Part shown: positions 1-7,837 of the stretch, one piece after another | Layout: each line of letters begins with the position of its first letter | Position numbering within the stretch: the first letter of the stretch is position 1 | Assembly: GCA_030019105.1 (NCBI GenBank) | Contig: JASEGY010000039.1 | Location: 1 to 14,757 of the forward strand | From: a bacterium | Lineage (GTDB): Bacteria > UBA9089 > JASEGY01 | Direction: 5' to 3' | DNA length: 14,757 nucleotides | Notes under the pieces: generated by a model | The model's input: the letters and a program-made list of their open reading frames with translations, nothing else | Told to the model about the DNA's origin: nothing | Database searches by the model: none | Program-made: the position numbers and the translations under genes

Positions 1-268
1 GTGAACCCTGAACTTTGAACCCTTTAGCTCTTACCCTTAGATTTGAAGAAGATACTATTTCTTTATCTCTTAGCTCCTGGCATATAGATATGCCATCTTT
101 TCCAGGCAGCATAATATCCAATATTATTAAATCATATAGATTAACTTCGGCCAAAAAGAAGGCTTCTTCGCCATCGGAGGCGACATCAACCACATAGTGT
201 TCTTCTTTCAAGCCCCGATTGATAAAACCGGCTATTTTCTTTTCATCTTCGACTAATAGTATCCGCAT
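1..268 (-). CDS. OmpR/PhoB-type response regulator, receiver domain (partial, runs off the window)
   Basis: This minus-strand gene begins with ATG at 268, preceded by a good ribosome-binding site (AGAGGATGAGAG). It continues past base 1, so only the first 89 residues are visible. The start MRILLVEDE carries the acidic pair E7/D8, and LIILDIMLPGKDG places the phospho-acceptor Asp at residue 51, which is a standard receiver domain. It would be phosphorylated by a histidine kinase that is not in the window. After residue about 71 (RDKEI) the sequence no longer looks like a receiver: the expected hydrophobic strand ending in T-A is missing. Instead the frame runs into low-complexity DNA containing GAACCCTGAACTTTGAACCC at 3-22. 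The gene may therefore be interrupted or frameshifted there. It lies 80 bp downstream of gltX in the same direction and may share its transcript. Confidence 0.75.
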   Translation of the reverse strand, partial: MRILLVEDEKKIAGFINRGLKEEHYVVDVASDGEEAFFLAEVNLYDLIILDIMLPGKDGISICQELRDKEIVSSSNLRVRAKGFKVQGS

Positions 269-348
269 CTCTCATCCTCTTTGGTAAATCTTCTTTATTC
301 GTAAGCATTCAGTCTGTCTTTACAGGATGTTGTAGGAATTCCGAGACG

Positions 349-1821
349 TTAATTAGCTACGGCTCTAAGCCGGTCCACACACCGGTCTCTTCCCAGGACA
401 GAAATAAGACGAATCAATTCCGGCCCATGCAACCGGCCGGATAAGGCTGCCCGAATAGGCATAAAGAGAGACTTGCCCTTTATTCCAAGCTCCTGTCCCA
501 CAGATTTAATCGCCTCCTTAACTGATCCAGGCTCGAATTCAGGCAGGGCCATTAATTTTTCTCGAAAGGCCTTTAGTACCAGAGAGGCTGATTCCGGCTT
601 TAATACCTCAACCGCCTCTGCAGCTATCTGAACTTCAGGATTAAAGAAATAGTCAACTTCACCCGCAATCTCTGATAAACAATTTAATCTCCCGCGTCCT
701 AAATCTACTATCTCGGTTAATTTCTCCCGGGCATAATCCTCTGGTGTAAATCCTGCTTGTCTCAAATAAGGAAGAGCCAGGTCAGTTACTCGATCCGGAT
801 CAGTCTGCCTCAGATATAGCCCATTCATCCAATTCAACTTAGCCGGATCAAAGCCGGCCGGATTTTTGGTTACCCTTTCTAAGGAGAACCTCTCCACAAG
901 CTCTTCCAGGGAATAGATTTCTTCGCCGGTAGTGGCTGCTTCCTCCGGAGACCATCCCCGCAGAACCAGATAATTAATCATTGCCTCAGGCAGATAACCG
1001 AGTTCGCGGTATTGGCCAATCGAAGTTGCCCCATGCCGTTTGCTCAGTCGCTGTCCATCTTCTCCCAGGATCATCGGGATGTGGGCAAAGACAGGCAACT
1101 CAAACCCAAGGGCTTCATACAGCAGTATCTGGCGGGGGGTATTAGAGAGATGATCATCCCCTCGAATAACGTGGGTAATCTCCATTAAGGCATCATCAAT
1201 CGTAACAGCAAAGTTGTAAGCAGCCAGGCCATTAGAACGGACAATCACAAAGTCACTGATCTGGCTTCGATCAAATTCTACGCCCCCCCGAATATTATCT
1301 TCTACTACAATCTTGTCCCTGTCATCCGGAACTTCAAACCGGATAACCGGGAGACGGCCGGCCACCCGAAAGGCATCTTCTTCAGCCTGACTAAGATTCC
1401 GGCAGCGGCCGTCATAGCCTGGCGATCTTCCCTCCCGGATAGCTTGTGCTCTCCGGGCCTCTAATTCCTCGGCCGTGCAATAACAGCAATAAGCATGCCC
1501 CTCTTCCAGCAAAGTGGCTGCATAGTCAAGGTAGATATGCTTTCGCTCGAACTGACGATAAGGCCCAAAGTCACCGCCTACCTCAGGTCCCTCATCCCAG
1601 TCAAGCCCAAGCCACTTCAGGGAATCAAGAATAGCCTCAATAGAAGACTCAGTCGACCGGGCCTGATCCGTGTCCTCGATCCTTAAAATAAAAGCGCCGC
1701 CTTCTTTTCGAGCCAGCAACCAGTTAAAAATGGCTGTCCTGGCTCCCCCAACGTGAAGATACCCGCTGGGACTGGGGGCGAACCGAACACGAATTGTCGC
1801 CTCGTTATTGGTAATTGACAT
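349..1821 (-). CDS. gltX: Glutamyl-tRNA synthetase
   Basis: This 490-aa class I aminoacyl-tRNA synthetase charges tRNA with glutamate in the cytosol. The N-terminus has the Rossmann-fold signature APSPSGYLHVGG, with HVGG (residues 23-26) standing for the HIGH motif. The KMSKS counterpart is LSKRH at about residues 259-263. A zinc-binding set is visible: C113 and C115, then Y136 and C140, with the same spacing as in the E. coli enzyme. Length and domain order are normal for bacterial GluRS, and the C-terminal anticodon-binding region appears intact. The ATG at 1821 follows a purine-rich site (GGAAAGG). The stop codon of the upstream DHH-CCA gene is only 12 bp away, so the two are surely cotranscribed. 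Whether it is discriminating or also charges tRNA-Gln cannot be judged from sequence alone; no gatCAB is visible here. Confidence 0.97.
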   Translation of the reverse strand: MSITNNEATIRVRFAPSPSGYLHVGGARTAIFNWLLARKEGGAFILRIEDTDQARSTESSIEAILDSLKWLGLDWDEGPEVGGDFGPYRQFERKHIYLDYAATLLEEGHAYCCYCTAEELEARRAQAIREGRSPGYDGRCRNLSQAEEDAFRVAGRLPVIRFEVPDDRDKIVVEDNIRGGVEFDRSQISDFVIVRSNGLAAYNFAVTIDDALMEITHVIRGDDHLSNTPRQILLYEALGFELPVFAHIPMILGEDGQRLSKRHGATSIGQYRELGYLPEAMINYLVLRGWSPEEAATTGEEIYSLEELVERFSLERVTKNPAGFDPAKLNWMNGLYLRQTDPDRVTDLALPYLRQAGFTPEDYAREKLTEIVDLGRGRLNCLSEIAGEVDYFFNPEVQIAAEAVEVLKPESASLVLKAFREKLMALPEFEPGSVKEAIKSVGQELGIKGKSLFMPIRAALSGRLHGPELIRLISVLGRDRCVDRLRAVAN

Positions 1822-1833
1822 TTTTCCTTTCCT

Positions 1834-4059
1834 TTATCGAAAGTAAGTTTTAACGTAATCAAGTTCGTCGGCTTTGGTTAAGACCTTGCCGTCTAAGCGG
1901 GCAAAGAAGATGGCCTCCATAATTTGGGTGTAGTCAGGCCCCGGTGGCAGACCCATTTGTTTTAAGTCCTCTCCGGAAATCATAACCTTCATTCGATTGA
2001 GGTGAACCAGATAAGTAGCCACCCTTTTTTTGGCCTCTTCACTTAGATTTTTATCCGGCAGGAGGCTGATCCTGGCCAGAACTAAAATAAGGGCTTCGGT
2101 TGAAACTAATTGCAATTCCCGGTAGATGGAAGCGGGGGTAAGATCTTCAGGTGAAGTAGTAAGGAGTTCCACGATTTGCCGGCTTCTCTTCCTGGCAGTT
2201 AGGATCTTGTTCTTTTGCCTCCTGGTAAACTTGAGATCAGATACAAATTTTTCAGTATGTATAAAGTCCATATCCTCCGTCATTGCCAGGAAATAGATAA
2301 GCCAGGGTTCTATTTCTTCCTCACCGATAATAAGCCGGAAATGGAAAAGAAGGTCGTGAATCTGATGAAAAAGGAAACCGAAATTATCGGATAGAGCCAG
2401 CTCCGGGTGAAGCCTGACAAGTATCCCCCGGTTTTGCAACGCTTCCAGGGCAAGATATGGCTGCCCTTCGGACAGGATTTGAATCAGCTCTTCACGTATC
2501 CTTTGATTGGTTATTCGATCAAGCATGCCATCAGCCAGGGCTTTGCCCATCAGACTCTCTGTCCCATCCTCTATCTCGAAGCCAAATCGTTTTTTAAATC
2601 TTATGACCCGAAATATTCGGGTCGGATCATCCCGAAAACTATCAGGATGAAGTGCCCGGATAAGGCCTTTGGCTAAATCCTCTCGCCCGCCAAAGAAATC
2701 GATCAGGTCACCGTAATGAGCGGCATTGATCTGGATAGCCAGGGCATTGATGGTAAAATCACGACGAAAGAGGTCTTCCCGGATAGAACTGGCTTTCACT
2801 TCGGGTAATGCCCCGGGATGGGGGTAATGTTCTGTCCTGGCCGTAGCTACGTCCAGATTGAAACCATTGGGAAAGGTTACCACGGCTGTCTTGAATTTGG
2901 CAAATTTTTTTACTTCACCCCCGACTTTCTCAGCCAGAAGTCTGGCAAAATCAATCCCTTCACCTTCTACTACTATATCCAGATCAAAACTTGTCTTGCC
3001 CAGGAGGATGTCCCTAACCAGGCCACCCACGACAAAACAGGGATAACTGGCCTGATCAGCCGTCTCAGCGGTCTTTTTGATCAATTCCTGGATAGCGTAA
3101 GGGAGCCTTTCCTCCATCAAATCTTTGATGTTGGCATAAGATTGTTCCGTGCGATTGTCCAGAGAATCGATGATCTTATTTTCGACTTCCTTAAGGTTTA
3201 TATTTTTAATAGTAGCTGCGGCCGCGCTGCTATGCCCCCCGCCCCCTAAAGGCAAAAGAATCCGGCCGACATCTATCTCCGGCACCCGGCTTCGGCCAAC
3301 AACACAGGTCCTGTCTTTCATCCGAACCATGGCCAGGACAGCTTGAGGTCCGGCCATGTCCATGATCTTGTGGATCACCACGGCCAGATCACTAACATAT
3401 TCATCTTTAAAAGATTTGAGAAGCATAACATTCCCGCCATGAGCAAGGAAGTGAATCCGCCTTGATTTGATCAGATCGGCCATGACTTCAAGCTGAATGG
3501 CACTCAGGGTTTGGGCTAAAAAGCGGTTAACTGTCTTTAAATCCGCCTGTTGACTAAAAAGGTAGGCCGCCGCAGAAAGATCGAACTCAGTAGTTGTCGG
3601 AAAGGTGAACGATCCGGTTTCCTCATATATGCCCAAAAGAAAAAGGGTCGCCAGAGCCGGCGTGATAGAAATCCCTTTCTCTCTGATGAGATCAAGGAGA
3701 ATGGTTATGGTTGCTCCCCGGTCTTTAATTACGGACACCTCAGGGCTAATTTTTGGGTCCTGGCCAGGGTGATGGTCATAAATGTGGATTACAGGCTGTG
3801 ACTTAAAGATGGAGTCAAACCCCTCTATCCGGTCACTGCTGTTAGTATCCACGATGATTACCCGTTTTATCCCGTTCAGGTCTATCTGCCGGATAGAATA
3901 AAGGGAGAGTCCGTGGTTAATGGTTTCCAGATATTCCCGGACGTTTTTTTCACAGGAACCAGGAAAAACCAGTCCGGCTTGGGGATAAAGGAACCGGGCA
4001 GCGACCAGCGAAGCCAGTGAGTCAAAATCGGCATTTACATGGGTAACAATTATTTCCAT
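1834..4059 (-). CDS. DHH/DHHA1 phosphoesterase fused to tRNA nucleotidyltransferase (CCA- or A-adding), lacking the usual CBS pair
   Basis: A 741-aa fusion. The N-terminal DHH domain shows VTHVNADFDSLAS (residues 5-17), IIVDTNSSD, and the name-giving DHH at residues 95-97. The DHHA1 module ends in GGGGH (272-276). A helical linker leads into the nucleotidyltransferase head, with VVGG..VRD around residues 343-350, the metal-binding DLD at 359-361, and RRDFTINALA later. The C-terminal half is the helical tRNA-binding body. The likely role is maturation or repair of tRNA 3' ends; whether it adds CC, A or CCA cannot be read here. Relatives with this order normally run to about 870-900 aa because two CBS domains sit between DHHA1 and the nucleotidyltransferase; these are absent. 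The ATG at 4059 is preferred over a TTG nine bases upstream, because GAGGG lies 9 nt before the ATG but directly against the TTG. Confidence 0.9.
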   Translation of the reverse strand: MEIIVTHVNADFDSLASLVAARFLYPQAGLVFPGSCEKNVREYLETINHGLSLYSIRQIDLNGIKRVIIVDTNSSDRIEGFDSIFKSQPVIHIYDHHPGQDPKISPEVSVIKDRGATITILLDLIREKGISITPALATLFLLGIYEETGSFTFPTTTEFDLSAAAYLFSQQADLKTVNRFLAQTLSAIQLEVMADLIKSRRIHFLAHGGNVMLLKSFKDEYVSDLAVVIHKIMDMAGPQAVLAMVRMKDRTCVVGRSRVPEIDVGRILLPLGGGGHSSAAAATIKNINLKEVENKIIDSLDNRTEQSYANIKDLMEERLPYAIQELIKKTAETADQASYPCFVVGGLVRDILLGKTSFDLDIVVEGEGIDFARLLAEKVGGEVKKFAKFKTAVVTFPNGFNLDVATARTEHYPHPGALPEVKASSIREDLFRRDFTINALAIQINAAHYGDLIDFFGGREDLAKGLIRALHPDSFRDDPTRIFRVIRFKKRFGFEIEDGTESLMGKALADGMLDRITNQRIREELIQILSEGQPYLALEALQNRGILVRLHPELALSDNFGFLFHQIHDLLFHFRLIIGEEEIEPWLIYFLAMTEDMDFIHTEKFVSDLKFTRRQKNKILTARKRSRQIVELLTTSPEDLTPASIYRELQLVSTEALILVLARISLLPDKNLSEEAKKRVATYLVHLNRMKVMISGEDLKQMGLPPGPDYTQIMEAIFFARLDGKVLTKADELDYVKTYFR

Positions 4060-4085
4060 CAGTACCAACCCTCTTAAACACTTTT

Positions 4086-4114
4086 ATCTTACCACAAAAG
4101 AAATTTTTGGTCAA
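4086..4114 (-). promoter_or_regulatory. Putative sigma-70 promoter of the DHH-CCA/gltX operon
   Basis: Reading the minus strand, TTGACC (4114-4109) is followed after exactly 17 bp by TAAGAT (4091-4086). The -35 matches consensus in five of six positions and the -10 in four. It sits 27 bp from the ATG of the DHH-CCA gene and points toward it. No experimental support is available from sequence. Confidence 0.55.
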
Positions 4115-4128
4115 TAAAAAAAAAGTTC

Positions 4129-4184
4129 TTGACATATATTAGAAGATATGGTACATGTATAATCTACATAGATACATTTCGTAT
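4129..4184 (+). promoter_or_regulatory. Putative promoter and operator region of the Rrf2/flx-hdr operon
   Basis: The AT-rich stretch upstream of the Rrf2 gene holds TTGACA at 4129-4134 and a consensus TATAAT at 4158-4163, but they are 23 bp apart, too far to act as one pair. TATAAT may instead be used with the weak TATATT at 4135-4140 (17 bp), which would suit a regulated promoter. Two short inverted repeats lie here: CATAT-8-ATATG (4133-4150) and ATAC-5-GTAT (4172-4184). The half AGATACATTT resembles half of an NsrR-type Rrf2 site, but the dyad is poor. Autoregulation by the adjacent Rrf2 protein is inference. Confidence 0.4.
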
Positions 4185-4232
4185 ATGAAGAGATTCTGAA
4201 AATTGGGTGCTTGCTAAAATGAGGCTTTTGCC

Positions 4233-4655
4233 ATGAAAATCCCGGCTAAGGTGCATTATGCTATTGTAATTATGACAGATATCGCCATGCAGGGAGAAGG
4301 GGCAACTATTACCGGTAACGATATAGCCCGCCGGCAGAATATCTCTTTTTCATTTGTGGCCCAGCTTCTTAATAAATTGAAACATGCCGGACTGCTTGAA
4401 AGTGTCAGAGGCGGGGTTAGTGGCGGCTACCACTTTAAAAGCTCTCCTTCTAAAGTGACTATAAAAAAAGTTGTTGATGCTATAGACCCGGCGTATTGTA
4501 TTTGTCCGAGTGATGAGATAAAAACAGGCCAGCCGGTGGATGACATAATTCGTTCTGTCTGGCATGAACTCGAAGCAGAAATGGAAATCGTATTAGAGAC
4601 AACTACTCTGGAAGATTTGGCCAGGCGAGCAGCAAACCAATCAAAAACTGTTTAA
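4233..4655 (+). CDS. Rrf2-family transcriptional regulator
   Basis: A 140-aa winged-helix DNA-binding protein of the Rrf2/IscR/NsrR family. The N-terminal MKIPAKVHYAIVIMTDIA and the segment FVAQLLNKLKHAGLLESVRG (about residues 48-67), followed by GGVSGGYHF, are family hallmarks covering the recognition helix and wing. IscR-like members bind a [2Fe-2S] cluster with three cysteines in a loop after the wing. Here that position has only C89 and C91 (YCICPSDE), so cluster binding is uncertain and would need another ligand. The ATG at 4233 follows GAGG at 4221-4224. It is the first gene of the rightward set, 122 bp before hdrA, so regulation of the flx-hdr genes and of itself is a reasonable inference. 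The effector (redox state, sulfur, NO or Fe-S status) is unknown. Confidence 0.9.
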   Translation: MKIPAKVHYAIVIMTDIAMQGEGATITGNDIARRQNISFSFVAQLLNKLKHAGLLESVRGGVSGGYHFKSSPSKVTIKKVVDAIDPAYCICPSDEIKTGQPVDDIIRSVWHELEAEMEIVLETTTLEDLARRAANQSKTV

Positions 4656-4662
4656 CCTTTGT

Positions 4663-4753
4663 GTCCTTTTATGTCCCTTACGTCCTTTATGTCCTTTATG
4701 TCCTTTATGTCCTTTATGTCCCTTACGTCCCTTACGTCCCTTACGTCCTTTGT
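4663..4753 (+). repeat. Nonamer tandem array (GTCCTTTAT / GTCCCTTAC), 10 units
   Basis: Ten consecutive units begin with GTCC. The first is 10 bp long (GTCCTTTTAT) and the other nine are 9 bp, alternating in blocks between GTCCTTTAT and GTCCCTTAC and ending in GTCCTTTGT. The array fills most of the gap between the Rrf2 gene and hdrA. Because the unit is a multiple of three and contains no stop in this frame, it produces a false open extension upstream of hdrA (a YVPYVLYVL-type repeat peptide from a GTG at 4661). A three-unit relative (AGTCCACAT type) occurs at 11133-11159. Confidence 0.95.
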
Positions 4754-4764
4754 GGTAAATTGGC

Positions 4765-4770
4765 AGGAGG
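4765..4770 (+). promoter_or_regulatory. hdrA: Shine-Dalgarno that fixes the hdrA start
   Basis: A perfect AGGAGG ends 7 nt before the ATG at 4778. It lies downstream of the nonamer array and selects this ATG over the GTG at 4661, from which the frame is also open. Confidence 0.85.
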
Positions 4771-4777
4771 CCGCGCT

Positions 4778-7700
4778 ATGAGTATACCAGCAGAAAAAAC
4801 AGTCGGTTCAGTTATGGTAGTAGGCGGCGGGATCGCCGGGGTGCAGGCTTCGCTGGACTTAGCGGATTCCGGCTACTATGTTTATCTGGTGGAGAAATCA
4901 TCGGCCATCGGCGGGGTAATGTCTCAATTGGACAAGACCTTTCCCACCAATGACTGTTCCATGTGTATCCTCTCACCAAAACTGGTTGATTGCGGCAAGA
5001 ATCTCAATATCGAGCTTCTTATTTTATCAGAGGTAGAAAGTGTCAGCGGAGAGGCAGGCAACTTTAGCGTAAAGGTGATTAAACATCCCAGGTACGTTGA
5101 TCCGGACAAATGTACCGGCTGTGGTATCTGCGCTGAAAAATGTCCCGTTAAAATACCTGACGAATATGATATGGGGCTTTCCAAACGCAAGTCAATTTAC
5201 GTCAAATATCCACAGGCTGTCCCTTTAAAATATGTTATTGATGACAGTAAATGCCTCCGTCTGGCTAAAGGGAAAAAATGTGGTGTTTGCGAAAAGCGTT
5301 GCACCAGTGGCGCCGTAAATTTTGAAGATAAAGAAGAGAAGGTTGACCTTAATGTCGGCTCCATAATCCTGTCTTCCGGGTTTAAGCCTTTTGATCCTGC
5401 TTCCTACGACACTTATGGATATGGCAAATATCCCAATGTAGTGACCAGTATGGAGCTTGAGCGGCTTTTAAGCGCTTCCGGGCCTGACCAGGGGCATTTG
5501 CTTAAGCCTTCCAATAAAAAACACCCTGAAAAGATTGCCTGGTTGCAGTGTGTTGGTTCCAGGGATCAAAATCACTGTAAAAATACCTACTGCTCAGCCG
5601 TCTGCTGCATGTATGCCATTAAAGAAGCAGTGATTGCCAAAGAGCATGCCGGACATCCCCTTGATACAGCCATATTCTTTATGGATATGCGGACCTATGG
5701 CAAGGAATTTGAAAAGTATTACAATCGTGCTCAGGAAGAGCAAGGTGTTCGTTTCATCAGAAGCCGGATACATACCATTGATCCGGTCGGGGATGAGGGT
5801 GAGCGCCTGAGGCTTATTTTTACAGATGAAGACAGGCAAATCAGGGAAGAAGACTTTGATATGGTGGTGCTTTCGGTTGGTCTTGAGCCTGACAAAGAGG
5901 TAGTAGCCCTGACCGAAAGGCTTGGCATAAAACTTAACGAACACAGGTTTTGTAAAACAGACGGCTTTGAACCGGTTAAGACCTCAAAAGAAGGTATCTT
6001 TGTCTGCGGGGCATTACAGGGGCCTAAGGATATTCCTTATTCGGTTATGGAATCAAGCGCCGCGGCCTGTGAAGCATCTGTGGCCTTAGCCAGAGCGCGG
6101 GGGACACTGACCAAAACAAGAGAGGTTCCCCCTGAAATCAATATTGCCGGCCAACCGCCCAGGATTGGTGTTTGGGTCTGCCACTGCGGGGTTAATATTG
6201 CTTCTGTGGTTGATGTGGCTGCTGTTAAGGATTATGCCGCCGGGCTCCCCTTTGTTGAATATGTTGAAAACGCTTTGTATACCTGTTCACAGGATACTCA
6301 GGAAAAGATGAAAGAGATAATCCGCGAAAAGGGGTTGAACCGGATAGTTGTGGCGGCCTGTACCCCAAGAACCCATGAACCGCTTTTCCGGGATACATGC
6401 CGGGATGCCGGTCTGAATAAATTCCTGTTTGAAATGGCTAATATCAGGGATCAATGTTCATGGGTGCATCAGAATGAGCCTGAGGCCTCTACAGAGAAGG
6501 CCAAAGACCTGGTTCGAATGGCCGTAGCCAAGTCGGCCAGACTTGCCCCACTCCGTGAAGTTGATCTTCCGGTAAACCATGATGCGTTAATTATTGGTGG
6601 GGGAGTGGCCGGGATGGAATCGGCCCTTGCCCTGGCTGACCAGGGATTCAAGGTTAGTCTGGTGGAAAAATCGGACAGGCTGGGGGGGAATGCCCTTAAA
6701 TTACGCCACAATTTCCAGGGACAGGAAGTAGCCCCTTATCTTGACAGCCTGATTGAAAAGGTGAGTAGTCACGAGAATATCACCGTGCATTTGAATAGTG
6801 AGATAGATTCAGTCTCAGGATTCGTTGGCAATTTTAAATCCGCAATCCGCAATCCGCAATCCACAATCGAAATTGAGCACGGCGTGGCGATTATCGCTGT
6901 TGGCGCTCAGGCGCATATTCCTAAAGGCGAATACCTCTACGGTGAAGACGACCGGGTAATGACTTCCCAGGAGTGGGATGAGAGACTTGCTAATCCGCAA
7001 TCAGAACAATCCGCAATCCCGGGTACCCACGAAGTGGGTGCGCAATCCGCAATCTTTATTCAGTGCGTTGGTTCACGGTGCATAGAGAGGCCCTATTGCA
7101 GCAAGGTCTGTTGCACCCATACCGTGGAAACGGCCACCTCACTCAAAGAACAGAATCCGGATATGGACATCTATGTTCTTTATCGGGATGTAAGGACTTA
7201 TGGCTTTAATGAAAACCTGTACCTGGAGGCCCGTTCCAAAGGGGTCACCTTTATCCGCTACAGAGAAGATGATAAACCAGAGGTTAAGAAGACAGATAGC
7301 GGCCTGGAGGTGCTGGTTACAGACCCTGTGCTTGGCCGGAAAGTAAGGCTTCAGGCTGATCTTGTTTGCTTGGCGCCGGCTATTATAGCCAATCCGGTCA
7401 AAGACCTGGCTCAACATTTCAAGGTTCCTTTAAACAATGATGGCTTTTTTCTGGAGGCCCACATGAAACTGAGGCCGGTTGATTTTGCCACGGACGGTGT
7501 GTTTGTGGCAGGTCTGGCACACTATCCAAAGCCGATGGATGAAGCCATTGCCCAGGCAAAAGCGGCTGCTTCGCGGGCAGGCACGGTGCTTTCCAGGAAA
7601 GTAATTATGGCCGGTGGGGAGATAGCCTATATTGTTCAAAGTCTATGCGCCGGCTGCGGTTTGTGTGAGAATGTTTGTGCCTACAAGGCCATAGAAATGA

Positions 7701-7837
7701 ATGAAGAAGGTAAGGCAGAGATAAAAGAAGCCCTCTGTAAAGGGTGTGGCACCTGTGTGGCTACATGCCGGATGGGAGCGCCGAAGCTTTATGGATTTAG
7801 CGATGAGCAGGTGCTGGCCATGATTGAAGCGTGTTGA
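4778..7837 (+). CDS. hdrA: Heterodisulfide reductase subunit A, long two-lobed form
   Basis: A 1019-aa cytosolic flavin/iron-sulfur protein, the expected electron-bifurcating core of an Hdr complex. Lobe one has the FAD motif GGGIAG (16-21), the HdrA signature CSMC..SPK..DC (from C60), an inserted ferredoxin domain (C112/115/118/122 and C159/168/171/175), and CVGSRD...YCSAVCC from C258. A linker region matches the N-terminal domain of methanogen HdrA: VCHCG (468-470) and CTPRTHEP. Lobe two has a second FAD motif GGGVAG (607-612) and a second CVGSR...YCSKVCC, but no inserted ferredoxin. The C-terminus has two 4Fe-4S motifs (C957/960/963/967 and C987/990/993/997). Methanogen HdrA is about 650 aa, so this protein resembles a QmoA-like half placed before a complete HdrA. 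Two heptamer-repeat segments interrupt lobe two in frame. The start is set by AGGAGG at 4765. A truncated toxin gene abuts the stop codon. Confidence 0.93.
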   Translation: MSIPAEKTVGSVMVVGGGIAGVQASLDLADSGYYVYLVEKSSAIGGVMSQLDKTFPTNDCSMCILSPKLVDCGKNLNIELLILSEVESVSGEAGNFSVKVIKHPRYVDPDKCTGCGICAEKCPVKIPDEYDMGLSKRKSIYVKYPQAVPLKYVIDDSKCLRLAKGKKCGVCEKRCTSGAVNFEDKEEKVDLNVGSIILSSGFKPFDPASYDTYGYGKYPNVVTSMELERLLSASGPDQGHLLKPSNKKHPEKIAWLQCVGSRDQNHCKNTYCSAVCCMYAIKEAVIAKEHAGHPLDTAIFFMDMRTYGKEFEKYYNRAQEEQGVRFIRSRIHTIDPVGDEGERLRLIFTDEDRQIREEDFDMVVLSVGLEPDKEVVALTERLGIKLNEHRFCKTDGFEPVKTSKEGIFVCGALQGPKDIPYSVMESSAAACEASVALARARGTLTKTREVPPEINIAGQPPRIGVWVCHCGVNIASVVDVAAVKDYAAGLPFVEYVENALYTCSQDTQEKMKEIIREKGLNRIVVAACTPRTHEPLFRDTCRDAGLNKFLFEMANIRDQCSWVHQNEPEASTEKAKDLVRMAVAKSARLAPLREVDLPVNHDALIIGGGVAGMESALALADQGFKVSLVEKSDRLGGNALKLRHNFQGQEVAPYLDSLIEKVSSHENITVHLNSEIDSVSGFVGNFKSAIRNPQSTIEIEHGVAIIAVGAQAHIPKGEYLYGEDDRVMTSQEWDERLANPQSEQSAIPGTHEVGAQSAIFIQCVGSRCIERPYCSKVCCTHTVETATSLKEQNPDMDIYVLYRDVRTYGFNENLYLEARSKGVTFIRYREDDKPEVKKTDSGLEVLVTDPVLGRKVRLQADLVCLAPAIIANPVKDLAQHFKVPLNNDGFFLEAHMKLRPVDFATDGVFVAGLAHYPKPMDEAIAQAKAAASRAGTVLSRKVIMAGGEIAYIVQSLCAGCGLCENVCAYKAIEMNEEGKAEIKEALCKGCGTCVATCRMGAPKLYGFSDEQVLAMIEAC
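6837..6864 (+). repeat. Heptamer repeat AATCCGC x4 inside hdrA
   Basis: Three perfect AATCCGC units (6837-6857) and a fourth with one change (AATCCAC) lie within the hdrA coding frame. They encode the odd peptide KSAIRNPQSTI between GNF and EIEHGV, where relatives have a short variable loop. Three heptamers make 21 bp, so the insertion keeps frame. Confidence 0.9.
6992..7054 (+). repeat. Second repeat cluster inside hdrA, with a 6-bp hairpin
   Basis: AATCCGCAATC-type heptamer pieces flank a different module. ACCCAC (7025-7030), GAA, and GTGGGT (7034-7039) form a perfect 6-bp stem with a 3-nt loop. The segment is translated in frame as ANPQSEQSAIPGTHEVGAQS, just before the conserved FIQCVGSR. 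It looks like a composite repeat captured in a surface loop. Confidence 0.8.

Noticed and set aside
2818..3249. 143-codon open frame on the plus strand
   Set aside because: It lies entirely antisense to conserved DHH-CCA coding sequence and shows no recognisable domain.
4129..4163. TTGACA plus TATAAT as a single strong promoter
   Set aside because: The two boxes are perfect, or nearly so, but 23 bp apart, outside the workable 15-20 bp range.
7643..7837. Rest of the toxin-like frame antisense to the hdrA 3' end
   Set aside because: After the first 18 codons it reads antisense through the ferredoxin motifs of HdrA and gives no toxin-like sequence.
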